Counted from the first letter of the stretch, positions 26,360 to 40,544 are shown. The stretch is 64,000 bases of DNA from Phoebastria nigripes (GCA_035582835.1 JAYKAV010003066.1:3180863-3244862), one strand, 5' to 3'. A program made the numbers and translations. The notes: generated from the sequence alone by a model not told the origin.

Positions 26360-26480
26360 ATTCTTGGGACAATGAAGTGTGAACAGGTGTGATGATGTGT
26401 TAAACAGCATGTGGCAAAAATGCCTGTGCTTGCTAATGAGATGACAGTTGCTTGTTATGCAAACTGTCCTAGTAAAATCA
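26360..26480. other. candidate conserved noncoding block
   Basis: Dense in transcription-factor-like words within about 120 bp: CAGGTGTGATG, CAGCATGTGG, GCTAATGAGATGACAG (homeobox plus TGACAG), and TTATGCAAA (octamer-like). It has low homopolymer content compared with the neighbourhood. Pattern judgement only. Confidence 0.2.
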
Positions 26481-29400
26481 TCTTTGCCTGGTACCTATGC
26501 CCTTGGGCTCACATCCAATCAACCTGAGAGCTGCAACATGTCATTCAAAATGACATTCATCAGTATAGACAACGATATGAGATCTATATGCATAGAAATC
26601 CCCAATACTCGCTACCATTAAAGTAAATTCAAGTTCTCATCAGAGTAAGTTTGGAATGTGCAAGCTTCCCTAGCCAAAAAAGAGTGGGGACTGACGGGAA
26701 TTGCAAGCTCCACTAGTGGGAAATATAGACTAATTAAAATGAAATCTCCATTCAATGTATTTCTGTAGCTTGAAATAACACTGATCTTTTCCAATGAAGT
26801 GAGTGCTAATAAATTTACATATTAAATTGTGATGAGCTAAAAGAGAAGTGGAACAATACGGGCTTGTCTGTGATTTTTCTCCCAGAACACAGCCTTCCTA
26901 TTTATTTTATTTATTGGAGGGAGAAAGAAAAGGAGGCAGGAAAGGAAGAGTAATCATCCTATAATTATTCCTCCTCATTTTTTTTGCGGAAGAGTATTAT
27001 GCCTTTTGCATCTTAAAGAAATAAGAAAGAAATTAAAATCTACTGCCAATACATATATTAACATATCAACAACTGAAACCATTGAAATCAATAAAGGAGG
27101 ATGATACATTAACCTTTAGAGAACTGGAGTTCAAGATGAAGACTGATGGAGTGCTTCTGTGTTTGATCAGCTCATTTAAGCCAGTATGCAATGTAAGTTA
27201 ATTGGCTGTTTCAAAGTAGTGCACAGAGATTTTCATGGTTTAAAAAAAGACTTCAGTTTGATTATTATTGCTGCAGCAAACTTAAAATCTCCTTATCTTT
27301 TTTTCACATCCTTTTACTATGAATAACCATACAGAATGTGTATTGTACTGCAACATATGCTTTAAACGACAATGATTTTTTAGGCTCATTTTCCATCTTT
27401 TTTTTTTTTTTTTTGCCATGATATTTACTTCCTTTTGGAGAGAGGAAAGGAATGAGGAGAAATCATACACACTAAATAGATCACAGTATACAACCACATA
27501 GTACCCAGCATACACGAACTCTTGATATTTCAAGAAAAAGAAATTTCTAACAAAATGCTTCCTAGAAATTTATCTTCCACAGCATGGAAGGAAGGCAATT
27601 TATATTCAGTGTTAATGACAATAATATGCAAAAATATGATGTCTGCTGAATTGAAAATAGTTCCTCTTAGCTTTTAGCCAAAAGGAGGATATTCCTGGCA
27701 TATTTTGAAAGAAGTTGGATATATTTAAATTAATTATGAGAAAGACTGAAGAAGATGGTACGCAGTATGCAAAAGACACTTTTCTTTTTCCTGAGCCTTT
27801 TGAAAATATTTCAGCTCTTTAAAAACAATTTTGTACGACTTCAGCAAAAAATTACTAACAGCAGTAATGACTCAAAGGAAATACATATAAATACCAAAGT
27901 ATTATGGCAAACCATACTTCCCAATCATTTTTAAGATTAAATACTATCACTGAAACGATGTAGTTTGCTTAACATTATGCTCATTGCTTTCTGTGACAGC
28001 TCTTGTTTTCTAGATTATAAGGGTGAAATAACTCATAGAATAGGAATTATTTACAGTATATGTGTAACTACAGTTATTTTTAAAGGGAGGGAAGCATTTA
28101 AACACATGCATGCACTGAGAACAAAATATAATCCTATCTTTCTGAACTCAAGTTGACCTATATGGGTGTGCTGACACAACATAATTATGATGAACAACCT
28201 CGTTACAGAATAAGGAAAGCTTCCTGTGGCTGTGCTGTTTTAGTGTATATCTGTACAATATCAATTGGGCAAATGCCCTCCACAACTAAAAAAATTAATG
28301 TTATAATAATCTGTCATTAGAATCAATAACTGTTTTATTATTCATAATGTATGAAGTGCTAAGATGAACCTGTTGTGCAATAAATTTAGTGGTCTGTCAC
28401 TTAATACAATATGATTTTACAATATTGCTAATGTGCACAAAACATTCAAATATAGAATATTGGCACATATGAGATTTATGATAAATTTAAAGTAGGGAGG
28501 AATCGAGGCTTCGTGTTGCTCAACTGAGGTCAGGAGGATCAATATTGTTCATAATGTGTCTGTGACACAGAAGCTTAAATGAGAAACCTTCTGAATTAGA
28601 AGATGCACTTCTCTATTTACCTTTAACTTTTTTTTTTTTTATAACAGACATATTCTATGAAATCTAAGGCATCTAAGAAAAATGACTAAGTCATTTTAAA
28701 TCTTTCCAATGGATACAGTATGCATGCGATTAAGATCAACAAAATGGTCTGCAGTAACTATTTGAAAACTATCTCATTTTCAAGTTACTTTAAATTCCCC
28801 GTTTGCCTTTCAGATTTAACCATAAAATAACAGAAGAAATACAGATCTGAAACAAGTATAGATTTATACCTCTAAACTACAACAAATAGAAAGCAACTAT
28901 GTGGACAGAAGTTGAACACTCTGCTTTCCTTCACATTTTCTTCTGTGGAACAATCCTACCTTATCTAGGGGCTTCAAACACAGAAAAAATTGAAAGAATG
29001 TAGCTAGTGAGATTAGCTGCAAGGCTACCTAGCACTAGGACAACCTCTATCCTGTATGTCAAGTTTTGAAAGATATTTCTCTTGTAACACCCTATGGCTG
29101 CACCTCCATTAGGACCTTAGGTCTGTTGCAGTTAATACAATCAACCTGGAATTTTCCTAATGATCTGTAAGAGGACAATGAAGTTCTGAAAAACTGGAAT
29201 ATTTTATGAGAAAAATTCTGATTTAATGTCTTACAGTGGTCCACAAAAGAGGTACAAGAACAGGAGACATTAGGAAAAACTCAGACATTCTGGGTTTCAT
29301 TCAGCTCCACAAACTATACAAAATCTGGAAGTTAAATAGTATCAGAAGTATCTTTGGCATACACTGAAACATCAAAAAGAATAAACATTAGTCCCACATC

Positions 29401-32400
29401 TGTAAAAAATATCAGGAAAAGTAACAACTTAACTGGGAATAACCAGTTTAAAGAGTCTGTCAACATTCTCATGGTTTTATAGGCTGCACGTCCAATTCAA
29501 ACCACATATTTTCTGAGAGTCTTCACAAGTTCAAGATTGTTAAACTGTTTCTCTTCAAAATGATCCTAAAAATCAAGTCCACATGAAATCCTCCAGATTA
29601 ATTAGGGGAAAAAAAGAAAGACCACATAAGTACTTCCTTAATTACCATACCATTCTGGAAGGTCTGTGGTAATTACTCTTAGTTTCCTTTCTATTAGCTT
29701 TTTTTCAATGTCTGTGTCTTGCTTCCATTTAGAATACAGTTTCCTTAGAACACAGACTTGATTGCTTTATTTTTCTGTGGTGGAGTCATGTTGGTTACCA
29801 TATACATTTTTTTTTAATGTAACAACAGTAGCTCATTTTACTTAAGTAAAATATTCATAAAATAGGTAGGAACTTTCCAGGCAAGGATAACACTATTTCT
29901 GTTTCTCGCCCATTCTGGTAAATGCATTAAAATCATATGTCATGATTAAACTCAGAGGCAATGGGAACTTTTAACTCCATGTATTGAAAATCTATTTTTC
30001 ATGCATGCAGTATATTCCCTTGACTAGTAATTATAATTTAGGAAGTTCAAGTAGAACCGTGTATATCATTCCTTCTGCCAAAAGCACTCCGGTAAATCTT
30101 TGTTCTTTTGACCTGAAACCCTTGACTCAGTCCTGGGAAGTCCATAGTACGTTATTAGGTTGGAAGCATACTGTAAACTCTCATCTGCTTTCATAACAGT
30201 ATTGTATGTCTTGCTTGAGCTTTCTTACAAATATCTTTAAGTATACTACACCGTATAGTATCAAATTTACAATGCAAGGTCATGCAGTAAAATCATAATA
30301 AAGTGGATTTTAACAGTTTTTGCAGTTTCTTTCTCTAAAAAGAAACTCACACTCAAAATATCTTCTCNTAATGTGACTTGGGTTACCACATTTTGAATTT
30401 ATGCTGGTCTGACGATGACACATAATTTTTTTCACCACTGCTTTCAAGTCACTTCACAATTGGTATGAACTAAGTCCTCTTTCATAACTCCTTTTTTCAT
30501 ATACCTCCTTCTACGTTTACATCCAAGGCTTGGGGTGGCTCAGACTTGCGATGTAGGGTTTTTTTTCTTTTCATTTGTTTGAGATTGCATCCATCAGTGA
30601 AGAAACAGAAGAATATTAATTAAGTAGGACAATGTCATTTTTCTGCACATGCAACAAAGAGGTATTGGACATGATGGATGTTTGGAAAAACATCTGTACT
30701 GCCATTGTTCTCCCATGACTCAGTTGTCAGTGCACAGAAAGACGCTGCTACCTTCACAAAGCGCACATAATAGAAGTCTGACAATAAGAAGTTGAATCCT
30801 CCCACAGATAGAAGCCATGACAAAAAATGGCCATATGTCAATAGTCATTGACAAGTTTCCATAGGATTCCCTGATAAGCCTACATCCAAAACTGTATCTT
30901 TGCTTTTGTAAGAATGATTCTAGTTGGACTTGACTTATGTAGAAAATTGACAACCTGTAAGACAGGCAACACCAGAAATTTTGTTGCCCGTGAGCTTTTA
31001 ATTTAGTCTTCTGGTGTATGACTATGACTAGAAACAGATGAAAACTTGCAGATTAATAAATTCCTGAAAATGTAGTGGAGGCCATTTGAAAGTATGACCA
31101 ATTTTCATCCCCATCTCCTCTGACAAAAAAATGCGATGACAGAGTGGATGAAAAGTTTGAACATTGCATTTTACTTTTNGAAAGAAAAAACATGTTTTCA
31201 GCCTGGAAGTACAATTAATTTAAAATTTTTCCTCATCTAATTTTGGAAGAGGGGAAGTANTTCATTTCAGTTAAACAAAACACTCAAACCAAGAATTAAT
31301 AATACTGCCATAGAAATAAGTTACTTTTGCCAACATGTTTTTCATTACTGTTACAGGTTGGACTACAGGTAGNTGACGATGAAAGATGAAGGTGAGACTG
31401 CAATCTTTTTTTCAGTGTCTGTATAAAAATACTATAGAATTAGCTGAAATGTGAAAAACATCAACCCCAAACACTGTTGTGATACAATGCTGGAGAAAGA
31501 GTTATCTATCCCAAGACAGAGTGATCCACCATCATGAAGAAACTGAATTATGCAGGTATACTGTAGGACCAAAAGACTAAGCAGAGTGTAGAAACTGTAT
31601 TTTGAGGATGGTTTTGGAGAGAAAGCAGTCTGGGCTGAAATGCCGAGCAAAACACATTACCCTATTGATTTCTTCTTTTTTCAAGAAACAGGATTTTTTA
31701 CTTTTTTTTTTTTTTCAAATAAACCTAGTTGCATCTGCAGAATTGCCGACTCTTTCATCACTTTTTCCTCCCAACAAAAATGTCCCATTTTACTTGAAAT
31801 TTTGGAGAGTTATTCAAGTAAAACCGTACTTTCAAGGCACATCCGGACACTGCATGTCATCTGAATTATGTTGTCAAGAACAAAGGTTCTGAGAGCAATG
31901 AGCTCAGAGGTCGAATAACATGAATGCTAATTTACCCTAAGAAAGGACACAGTAACTTTTCCCACCTTAGTGTGATTGAAAAGAGGGGAAAGAAGAACAG
32001 CTCTACACTTTGTCATTTTGCAGAGAAGTTTCTTCTTCTCTGTACCTGTAAAGTTCCTTCTCATAAGATTCCTTTAAAAATCCATACTAACACAACCAAA
32101 ACCAGTTGGCAGACCTGCAGATACACTGTGTTTGTACATTGAAAAAAATTCATAATTAAGGTGATGATAAAGGTGGTTCCTTATGTGTAAACATTTATAG
32201 TGCATCTGTCACCACACACAGCTATCTGCTAGTTTAATTAAACATGTTATCTTTGAGTATGCTACTCTTCTTCTTCTCAGGTTCTTTGTGAAATGGGGTA
32301 GGATCACTGACTCTTAAAAAAGAACTTGAAGACATGATGGAGTGTCAGGAAGCTCTGCTCTATTTTGCCATGATAAGACTATTGTAGAAACGGTCCTAAC

Positions 32401-32840
32401 TTAAAACTTCTAGAAACTATAAAGCAATCAAAAAAACAAACACTTTTGAACCAAATATGCTTTCATTGTAAAGTCATGCAAAAATAAAAAAAAAAAATTA
32501 CCAATGTTATTCTGCCTCTGTGTCATAACATTCAAAACAAGTAATGTTTTTGCCCTGTCATAAAGCTGTATGAAATGCAGTCACGGACTAAATCATGTGT
32601 GAAAAAAAAATCACTCCATTACCCTCAGATCAGTTTCTGTTTATAATGAGCTCTCACAATGTTTTCTAGGCAACCAAGCCAGATGCTGAAACAATTGGCA
32701 AAGGGAGTTGCTCTCTGCAAACAGTAGGTTGAGTGAGAAGAGGACCACTTACCAAGGCAGGAAAAGCAAGAGTTAGTGGCACTAACCAAGTTCTTTCCAG
32801 CACGGATTAACTCTCTAAAGAGCAACTCTTAGTCAAACGA

Positions 32841-32908
32841 AGAGAAGAAAAAGACTGATTATTAGGAAATATGAAGAAAGACTGATTATTAAGAAATATG
32901 AAGAAAAT
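32841..32908. repeat. 27-bp tandem duplication
   Basis: The unit AAAGACTGATTATTAGGAA plus ATATGAAG occurs twice in a row with one G/A difference and a partial third start (GAAGAAAAT). A local slippage duplication in noncoding DNA. Confidence 0.85.
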
Positions 32909-34109
32909 CCTGTTCTTCTGATGCTCTATTTCAGAAAGGAGAAGCAAAGGAAGCAAAATGAATCTAATACTAGTAGACTTTGAATGACTAGATAACCTCT
33001 GCGTCGTTACTTCTAGTATCAAATCATTCTTCTGGCTGGACTTGAAAAAAGTCTCTTCTTTTTCAAAATGAGATGAGGAAAATTTCTAAATGAACCTGGC
33101 TGGAAGCCAGGATTCTGGCTTACCCTAGATGTACTTTTAGAAAGAAATGGAAGTTACTCTGCCCACAGAATATGCAGTTTCACCCAATTTGTAGTCCAAT
33201 ACGTAGAAGCAAGACCATCTTACCCATGCACATTGTCTCATATCTTGAAAAAAATTGTATTTATTATAATATATTAGACTAGATAGATGTAATTTCTTGC
33301 AATCTTCTGAGACTAGCCAAATTTCTGGTATCAAGTATGCAGCTGTACAACTAGTAAGGGAAAAGCAAACTCATCCATCATTTCCAACCGGTAGTACTGA
33401 ATGGAAACAAATGTCCTGAGACCCCTGAGATAGTCACATACAGAAGCAATCTCTGAAAATAGTTTGAAGTTAAACAGCTACTGTGGGACATTGAATTTAC
33501 ATCAGAAAGACAAGCACCTGAAATTCCTGTGATACTGACTGTGTCTGACTAAGATTTTGTTCAAGCCTAGGAAACTTCCTGTCCTTTTCTTCAGTCTATA
33601 AACAAAAAGGGAAGCTGAATAGGGAAGCTGGGATGAGGCACCAGAATTGTAGCATGTGTAGCATGTGACATGTAGGTAGCTGAACATTTCATAACAATTT
33701 TTTTGTCAGTTTCTGAAAACTGACATCTTGCCCTTAAAATTCCAACGAATGGGTTTGGGGTTTTGGCTGCTCTTTAAATTCACTTGAGAGGAATTAAATT
33801 TATCTATTTAAATAATAAGCCAGCTGAATAATTAAGTCGAAAACTGATGGGTTTTATTCATATGCCATTGATGGATATGATTCATAAGAATTTGTCACTC
33901 ATTGTGGAAAATTCTCAATTAGCATCATGAATGTGTTGATGAACTAATCAATCAGACTTCCACACATCTTTAAAACTCTTTAAAACCCTTTAAAAGCAAC
34001 AATATCAACAGTACTTAATTGTTAAAAGGTAACTCCAACAAAATCCAACAACCCATCAGAAACAGGCAGAAGTGTTGGAATTATCTTAAAATAAAGCTAA
34101 TTTTACCAG

Positions 34110-35781
34110 AGCAGTTATCCTGAGGGTATTCAGNCCCCTGAGCTGGAAGACGGGGATGGTGAGCGGGATAAACCCCCCATAATCCAGGAGGAAGCGGTGA
34201 ACGACCTGCTACGCCACCTGGACGCTCACAAGTCCATGGGGCCGGAGGGGATCCACCCGAGAGTGCTGAGGGAGGGCAGAGGAGCTTGCCAAGCCACTCT
34301 CCATCATTTATCAGCGGTCCTGGTTAACACGGGAGGTCCCGGACAACTGGAGGCTTGCCAATGTGACGCCCATCTACAAGAAGGGCTGGAAGGAGGACCC
34401 GGGGAACTACAGGCCTGTCAGCCTGACCTCGGTGCCGGGGAAGATTATGGAGCAGTTCATCTTGGGGGCGCTCGCAAGCCATGTGCGGGACAACCAGGGG
34501 ATCAGGCCCAGCCAGCATGGGTTCATGAAAGGCAGGTCCTGCTTGACCAACCTGATCTCCTTCTATGACCAGGTGACCTGCCTAGTGGATGAGGGAAAGG
34601 CTGTGGCTGTGGTCTACCTGGACTTCAGTAAAGCCTTCGACACTGTCTCCCACAGCATCCTCCTAGAGAAGCTGGCGGCTCATGGCCTAGACAGGTGTAC
34701 TCTTTGCTGGGTAAAAAACTGGCTGGATGGCCGGGCCCAGAGAGTTCTGGTGAATGGAGCGAAGTCCACTTGGCGGCCGGTCATGAGCGGTGTCCCCCAG
34801 GGCTCCGTTTTGGGGCCGGTCTTGTTCAATATCTTTATTAACGATCTGGACGAGGGGATTGAGTGCTCCCTCAGTAAGTTTGCAGACGACACCAAGCCGG
34901 GTGGGAGTGTCAATCTGCTCGAGGGTAGGAAGGCTCTGCAGAGGGACCTGGACAGGCTGGATTGATGGGCTGAGGCCAACTGCATGAGATTCAACAAGGC
35001 CAAGTGCTGGGTCCTGCACTTCGGCCACAACAACCCCATGCAATGCTACAGGCTTGGGGAAGAGTGGCTGGAAAGCTGCCTGTCGGAAAAGGACCTGGAG
35101 GTGCTGGTTGACATCCGGCTGAATATGAGCTGGCAGTGTGCCCAGGTGGCCAAGAAGGCCAATGGCATCCTGGCCTGTGTGAGAAATAGTGTGGCCAGCA
35201 GGAGTAGGGAGGTGATTGTCCCCCTGTACTCGGCACTGGTGAGGCCCCACCTCGAATACTGTGTTCAGTTTTGGGCCCCTCACTACAAGAAGGACATTGA
35301 GGTGCTGGAGCATGTCCAGAGGAGGGCAACGAAGCTGGTGAAGGGTCTGGAGAACAAGTCTTCTGAGGAGCAGCTGAGGGAACTGGGACTGTTTAGCCTG
35401 GAGAAGAGGAGGCTNAGGGGAGACCTTATCGCCCTCTACAACTACCTGAAAGGAGGTTGTGGTGAGGTGAGTGTTAGTCTCTTCTCCCAAGTAACCAGTG
35501 ATAGGACGAGAGGAAATGGCCTCAAGTTGCGCCAGGGGAGGTTTAGATTGGACATTAGGAAAAATTTCTTTACTGCAAGAGTGGTTAAACATTGGACCAG
35601 GCTGCCCAGGGAAGTGGTTGAGTCACCATCCCTGGAAGTATTTAAAAGATGTGTAGATGAGGCGCTTAGAGACATGGTTTAGTGGGGCATGGTGGTGTTG
35701 GGTTGATGGTTGGACTTGATAATCTTAGAGGTCTTTTCCAACCTTAATGATTCTATGATTCTATTCTATGATTCTATGATT
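34110..35781 (+). mobile_element. CR1 LINE, 5'-truncated, sense strand
   Basis: GC content rises sharply at about 34.11 kb and falls back after 35.78 kb. The 3' end reads AGGTCTTTTCCAACCTTAATG followed by ATTCTATGATT repeats, the hallmark of avian CR1. It encodes the reverse transcriptase part of ORF2; the endonuclease and ORF1 are missing, the usual 5' truncation of CR1. The last 235 bp are nearly identical to the antisense copy at 63784-64000, so both belong to the same fairly young subfamily. CR1 lacks clear target duplications and none was seen. The 5' boundary is approximate. Confidence 0.93.
34197..35682 (+). pseudogene. CR1 ORF2 reverse transcriptase, broken
   Basis: This is the C-terminal half of a non-LTR retrotransposon polymerase, which would make cDNA directly at a nicked target. 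From 34363 one frame runs with YRPVSLTSV, motif [11 protein letters not shown], motif [15 protein letters not shown] and the catalytic box FADDTK, then the CR1 C-terminal region ([33 protein letters not shown]) to a stop at 35680-35682. One TGA at 34963-34965 interrupts it, with the frame continuing unchanged beyond; the change is consistent with decay of a CGA codon. The first part (34197 to about 34330) is in another frame, so a frameshift lies near 34.30-34.36 kb. One N is at 35415. The endonuclease domain is lost, so it is dead even apart from the stop. Confidence 0.92.
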
Positions 35782-37710
35782 AATTTAAAATACGAAGGTC
35801 ATAGGAAAGCATTCAAACTTTTAAACTGAAACTGACAAACCATGTTGTAACTCAGTTCTGACTTAAAAATAGTAACAAGTTTTTCCTCGCTTCTAAATGT
35901 AACTCTTATTAACACAGAATATATATTTTTAAGAAGTAACAGTTAGTACACATTCCTATTCATACTGTGCATGTCATTTGATGGTCACATACTTCCTAAA
36001 CTCATACTGTGGAAAGGGAGTAGCATCCAGCAGCAAGCAGACAGGTGGATCTTAGTCTTTAGCCAATGAAGACTTCTACAGTAGAGAAGAATCTACATGT
36101 GTAATCAAACTATGATATTACCAGTTAACTTTGTCATGATTTCTCACTTTAAAACTTGTATTCAAATTTTAGCCTCCAGCTCTTAAAATTAAAACCTACT
36201 CCTACTTCTCAGGAAAGCTGTTTGATGTGTTAGTCACATTCTTCATAAATTTTCAGCCCCCTATCTTAACAGCATAGTCACAAAAGTCAGCCAAGCACAA
36301 CAAAAGTAGAACATGGCTGTTAGTATCCCTCCAGTTTTATATTCTCATATAAGCTAGACTGTGAACCTTGGTCCTAATCCTAGACAACCTATTTTCCTTT
36401 ACAAAATCAATTTGATGGTTTCAGCTGAATCCATCTTTGGTACTATGCACCGGTCAAGTTCACAGTATTGCTATCATAACTCAGTTCATTTGTCAATTTT
36501 TAACCCAAGAAATAACTCAAACAGAGCTGGTGTGATAACTGAACTACCTCTCATCCTGTCCTTTACAAAGCACAGTTATTTTAAGTCAGCATTGACCAAG
36601 GTCACCAGTAAACCAGTACAGAAAATCCTTGTATACCAAACACCTTTCTAATTACCCTATGTAAACAGTGGATAAAACGCAGAAGACTGGTTTTCATCTT
36701 TTTCTAATTGAATTTGGGTAAACATTAAGATTGGTGAACACAAGTTTCCATTTGAGGAAAGAAAGTGCAAAGCATCTGTCAGAGGGGAAGTCTACAGGGG
36801 CAAATGCTACTAAGGTGCAAGTATTGAACCAGACATGCCACGGTACAAAGGAAGAAACAGTACAAATCACATCTGAAGAAAAAGATGAAGTGTGGGTTCT
36901 GAAAAAGAGATGAAGTTCATCTGGAAAGATGTACTATGGGTTCTTTTTTCCTCCCAGTTTGTATACCAAATTCCAGAGTGCTGAATAATAAACACGTTTT
37001 TATTTTAAACACAACAGCTGCCAAACATACTAGCTGCTTGGGAAATGCCAGGAAAAAATGTTGTTTTACAGAAAGCTTCCTAACAAATATATTCTTTCAA
37101 TAATACTGTTGATGTAAGTACTAGAAATGTATGGCAAGAAATAAGACAATTTCTCTAAATTAGTCACTTGGTTTAGCCATAAACAAGTTACTGACTGACA
37201 TCGCTAAATAGGAACTCAGTCTGTGCTGATGTATATCACACGGGAACTAAAACATCTTCAAATCTGAAATCTCCCAAATGTATCTCCAAATGTCCCAACT
37301 TGTCCAACATCAGCAGACTACGTTCTGGGATTACATCTCATGTATTTCCATGTTTTCACAATTCACTCTAACGGTAGAAAAGACAAAGAAAAGATCATAT
37401 CTGACAGAGCTTTGGAAAAAACTTTTCTCATATTTGTTTTCTGACATAATTGCTATTCACTTATGCTTGTCTAATTGGCACCGTTGACACAAAGCCTTCC
37501 CACGGCACTCCTTAATTTTGTCCCCCCATTAGCCTCAGAAGTGTAGTGAGGAAGAGTATTTAACCTACTAATAGAGGAAGAGTTTCACTGAACCCAGAGA
37601 CAATTCACTGACTACAGCTCTTCACAGCTTCACATCTCCCTTCTGTATATTTCCAATTTTTTTCTCCTTGTGTGTGTCAGGTCTACAGCAGAAAATACTG
37701 AGCAAACTAA

Positions 37711-37751
37711 GCCTTTGGGTATGAGCCTTTGGGTATGAGCCTTTGGGTATG
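37711..37751. repeat. 14-bp tandem repeat, three copies
   Basis: The unit GCCTTTGGGTATGA occurs three times head to tail, the last copy ending in T instead of A. The copies are otherwise identical, so the expansion looks recent and may vary in length between individuals. Confidence 0.9.
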
Positions 37752-39818
37752 TCATGCAGCATCAAAAAGGTTCCTAAGACCTATTGCAGAAAAAGTTTGG
37801 CTGTGCCATCCTGCCATGGGGGTAGTGTAAATGGGATGCTACTTCTTATTTCATTCAACATCTCCCAGCTGTTCAGCACTTTGCAAGGTCCCACTCAAAT
37901 TTTCCGTATCAGTTATCAGTCCCACAATGATTTTGGCTGCCCAGAAGGAAATTTTTCAACCATTTTTCTCCAGTTATTGCCAAGAACATTTCTAAGGGAA
38001 ATATGACTCTGATTTTCAAATACAAAATTCTTATAGTGACCACATCATTTGACAGAATGATTTTCAGACACCTTTTTCTTAACCAAAATTAGCCACTTTC
38101 TTTTTTTTTGTCCAACATGCTCTCTCAGCCATTTTCTTTAAAATCTGCCAAATTTGTCTATATTAAAAGTGTCTGAAAGATTGAAGTCTGTCTGTGTTCA
38201 GCAGCAATGTATTAGAACTTAGCAGCGAAATTCCCCACTGAACACCACCTTCCTGGTATTTTCCACAAGAAGGATGACGAATACAGACCTGGTTTTCTGT
38301 GCTGGTCTGTACAAAAGAATGGGATAAGCCTCAGCTTAGCTATCTCCATTTTCTGGCTGTTACTTCCTATCCTCTAATGCCCCTGAGCTCCTACCGTTCA
38401 CTTAATTAATTCAGCAAATAACTCTTTACTATCATAATTATGTATTTCATATATATAATAAAATTAATTAAAATTTGTAACAGCATTTTCTAGATTGCAC
38501 TTCAGTTATTTAATAAATATACAAATGGTTAAAATAATCAGATTAACCATTTAAATGAATGAGGAAGGCACATATTCACAAAGAAAAGATTGTAGTCAAT
38601 GGATCCATTAATACATTAAACCCTCCATCACTATTTATGTATTAATGCTTCTGCATGAGCACATCAAAAATAATGGAATTTAATGAGGAGGTTAGAGTCA
38701 ACAAAATAATTTTGCATTAACAAGTTACTTGCCAGAGCCATAAACTAATATGAGATTTACATATGTAAGCCTCCCCATTCCAACATGGAACAATAATTTG
38801 ATTGTAGCTGTCAAGAGCAAGAAAGGCAACATACTGCTATTGCCAGAAGTAAAGTATAACTAGCTAAACACAGGAGCCTCAAAGCCACATTTGCACTTAC
38901 CAATTTTAAGCTATTTGCCACCATCAGAGAATTAAAGCAGAGAAATACAAGAGAGATTCAGAAAGCAGATAAGTACAGAGAGGCTATGGAGGCATGGGAA
39001 AAGCCTTCTGGCTAAATAACAGTACTAAATCATGTCAGCTCTCTGTGACCAGGAATGCAGAAATCAATGTCAGAATTCAGCTGCAATTTATTCAGGGGCA
39101 GGGGACCAAAACAAGCACAGAAGAGTTTGAGGACAGCTTCCAGGGACTAAGAAAGCTCTCAAAAATGCAGACTGAAAAAAGCCTGAAGAACCAAACTACC
39201 TGACAGCACCTGCCCTGGAGAGTGCTCTGTTTGCCTGGAGGCAAAGGAGAAGAGAGGTTCTGAGCTGACCCATTGCTCTGGGAATCCTAGAGCAAGCNGT
39301 GTGCTTAGATGTTCACTCAAAATCATTTTTTGAAATACGTAAAATGGCAGCACCTTTTGCTCTCTCAAGGAAGCCCTGCTAGAGGAATACAGTTGATACC
39401 AACTATTTCACTACACCAGACGCATCAAGCACAGTGCCTCGGCAAGCAGTGAAGTCATGTGTGCACATCCAGTCTCTTCTTCAGTCTTCTCAGATTGTCA
39501 GGTTGAGCCTGGCCCTCAAAGCGTTTCAAAGGAATATATAGTATTTCTAGAAGCTTGCTGATATGAAAGTGGTACTAAGACCTACAGACATGACATTTTG
39601 ATTCTGGGGGGGGGAAACAACAGCAGAAGGTGGTGACCAGAGGCCCCAAGTAGCTTTGGAAAGAACGGCTGAATAAGCAATAAGAGATAGCAAATCTAAA
39701 ATAGAGAGTGAAACAGGAGGATGTTTAGTTAGAGATAAGTATCTGTTGTCTCACATCACTGCTGATGAATCTGTACCAATGGATTAGAGAAATAGGGCTT
39801 ACTAGGAATAAAATAGGA

Positions 39819-39893
39819 TATATATGCAAACATACAATAGGTATATATACATATTTCATATATATATAAGTATATAAGTATATATAGATATAC
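39819..39893. repeat. TA-rich microsatellite
   Basis: Imperfect TA repeats interspersed with GTATATA and CATATA units. Simple sequence. Confidence 0.85.
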
Positions 39894-40544
39894 AATTGCT
39901 AGAAGGTGGATAGGATGAAAAATGCTAGCAAGGACACTAATACACTATTCCAGGTCTTTTTGTGGAAAGCTGTACTTATTATAAAACTTGTGATATATTT
40001 ATAATTTTATAAGAAGGGCTTTGCATTTTAAGACTAGTAGCCTCCAATGCTCAAAAACAAATGGCAAGGCAACAAGAATCAAAGGAAATGGTGATTTCCT
40101 TTGGCCATAGACAGTTTGTCAAAGGGGCAGAGTTTTGACTTGCACATCAGGACCTAACCATAGGACAAAATTGTGCTAGCTGAAATAACTACAAGATATA
40201 AAAACAATCTGAAGTTTACAGTCAGAATGCCTACAAATGAGAAAATAAATTCAGAATTTCCATTTACCACAATTACAATAATGAACTTTCTCCCATCTCA
40301 TGTTTATGTAGACGTTCTCTCTTGCAGGTGCAATGAAACACTCATTTCCTTACAGCCTCATGTCTGACATCTAGGGCAACCCTTAGCCCTGGTTGCCTGA
40401 CCACAGTTGGTGTTCCTTAACAACATAAATTTTGGAAGAATCTCAATATTAAGACTTTTTTTTCATTCCTGTTGAATTTTAAAAATATATTAATTATATA
40501 TTTATGTCATGTGGTATTTATATTGCACTATTTTTCATTTATTT

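Larger units (their letters stand above)
22991..34109. other. noncoding DNA with weak exon candidates
   Basis: AT-rich sequence. Three short open segments flanked by splice-like motifs on the plus strand (24.1, 25.7 and 26.0 kb) are listed separately. A poly-T run lies near 27.40 kb. A short tandem duplication lies near 32.85 kb. Otherwise I see homopolymers, short random open frames and scattered Ns (23395, 25590, 30367, 31179, 31260, 31373). Confidence 0.6.
35782..40544. other. noncoding DNA between CR1 and the provirus
   Basis: AT-rich, with no gene supported. It contains a 14-bp tandem triplet at 37.71 kb, an AT-rich block at 38.64-38.78 kb with TAAT-type words, and a TA-rich microsatellite at about 39.82-39.89 kb. 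Short open frames overlap on both strands and show no domains. An N sits at 39298. Confidence 0.65.

Noticed and set aside
34687..35592. 301-codon open frame on the minus strand
   Set aside because: It is the antisense shadow of the CR1 reverse transcriptase; the sense strand carries all the RT motifs.
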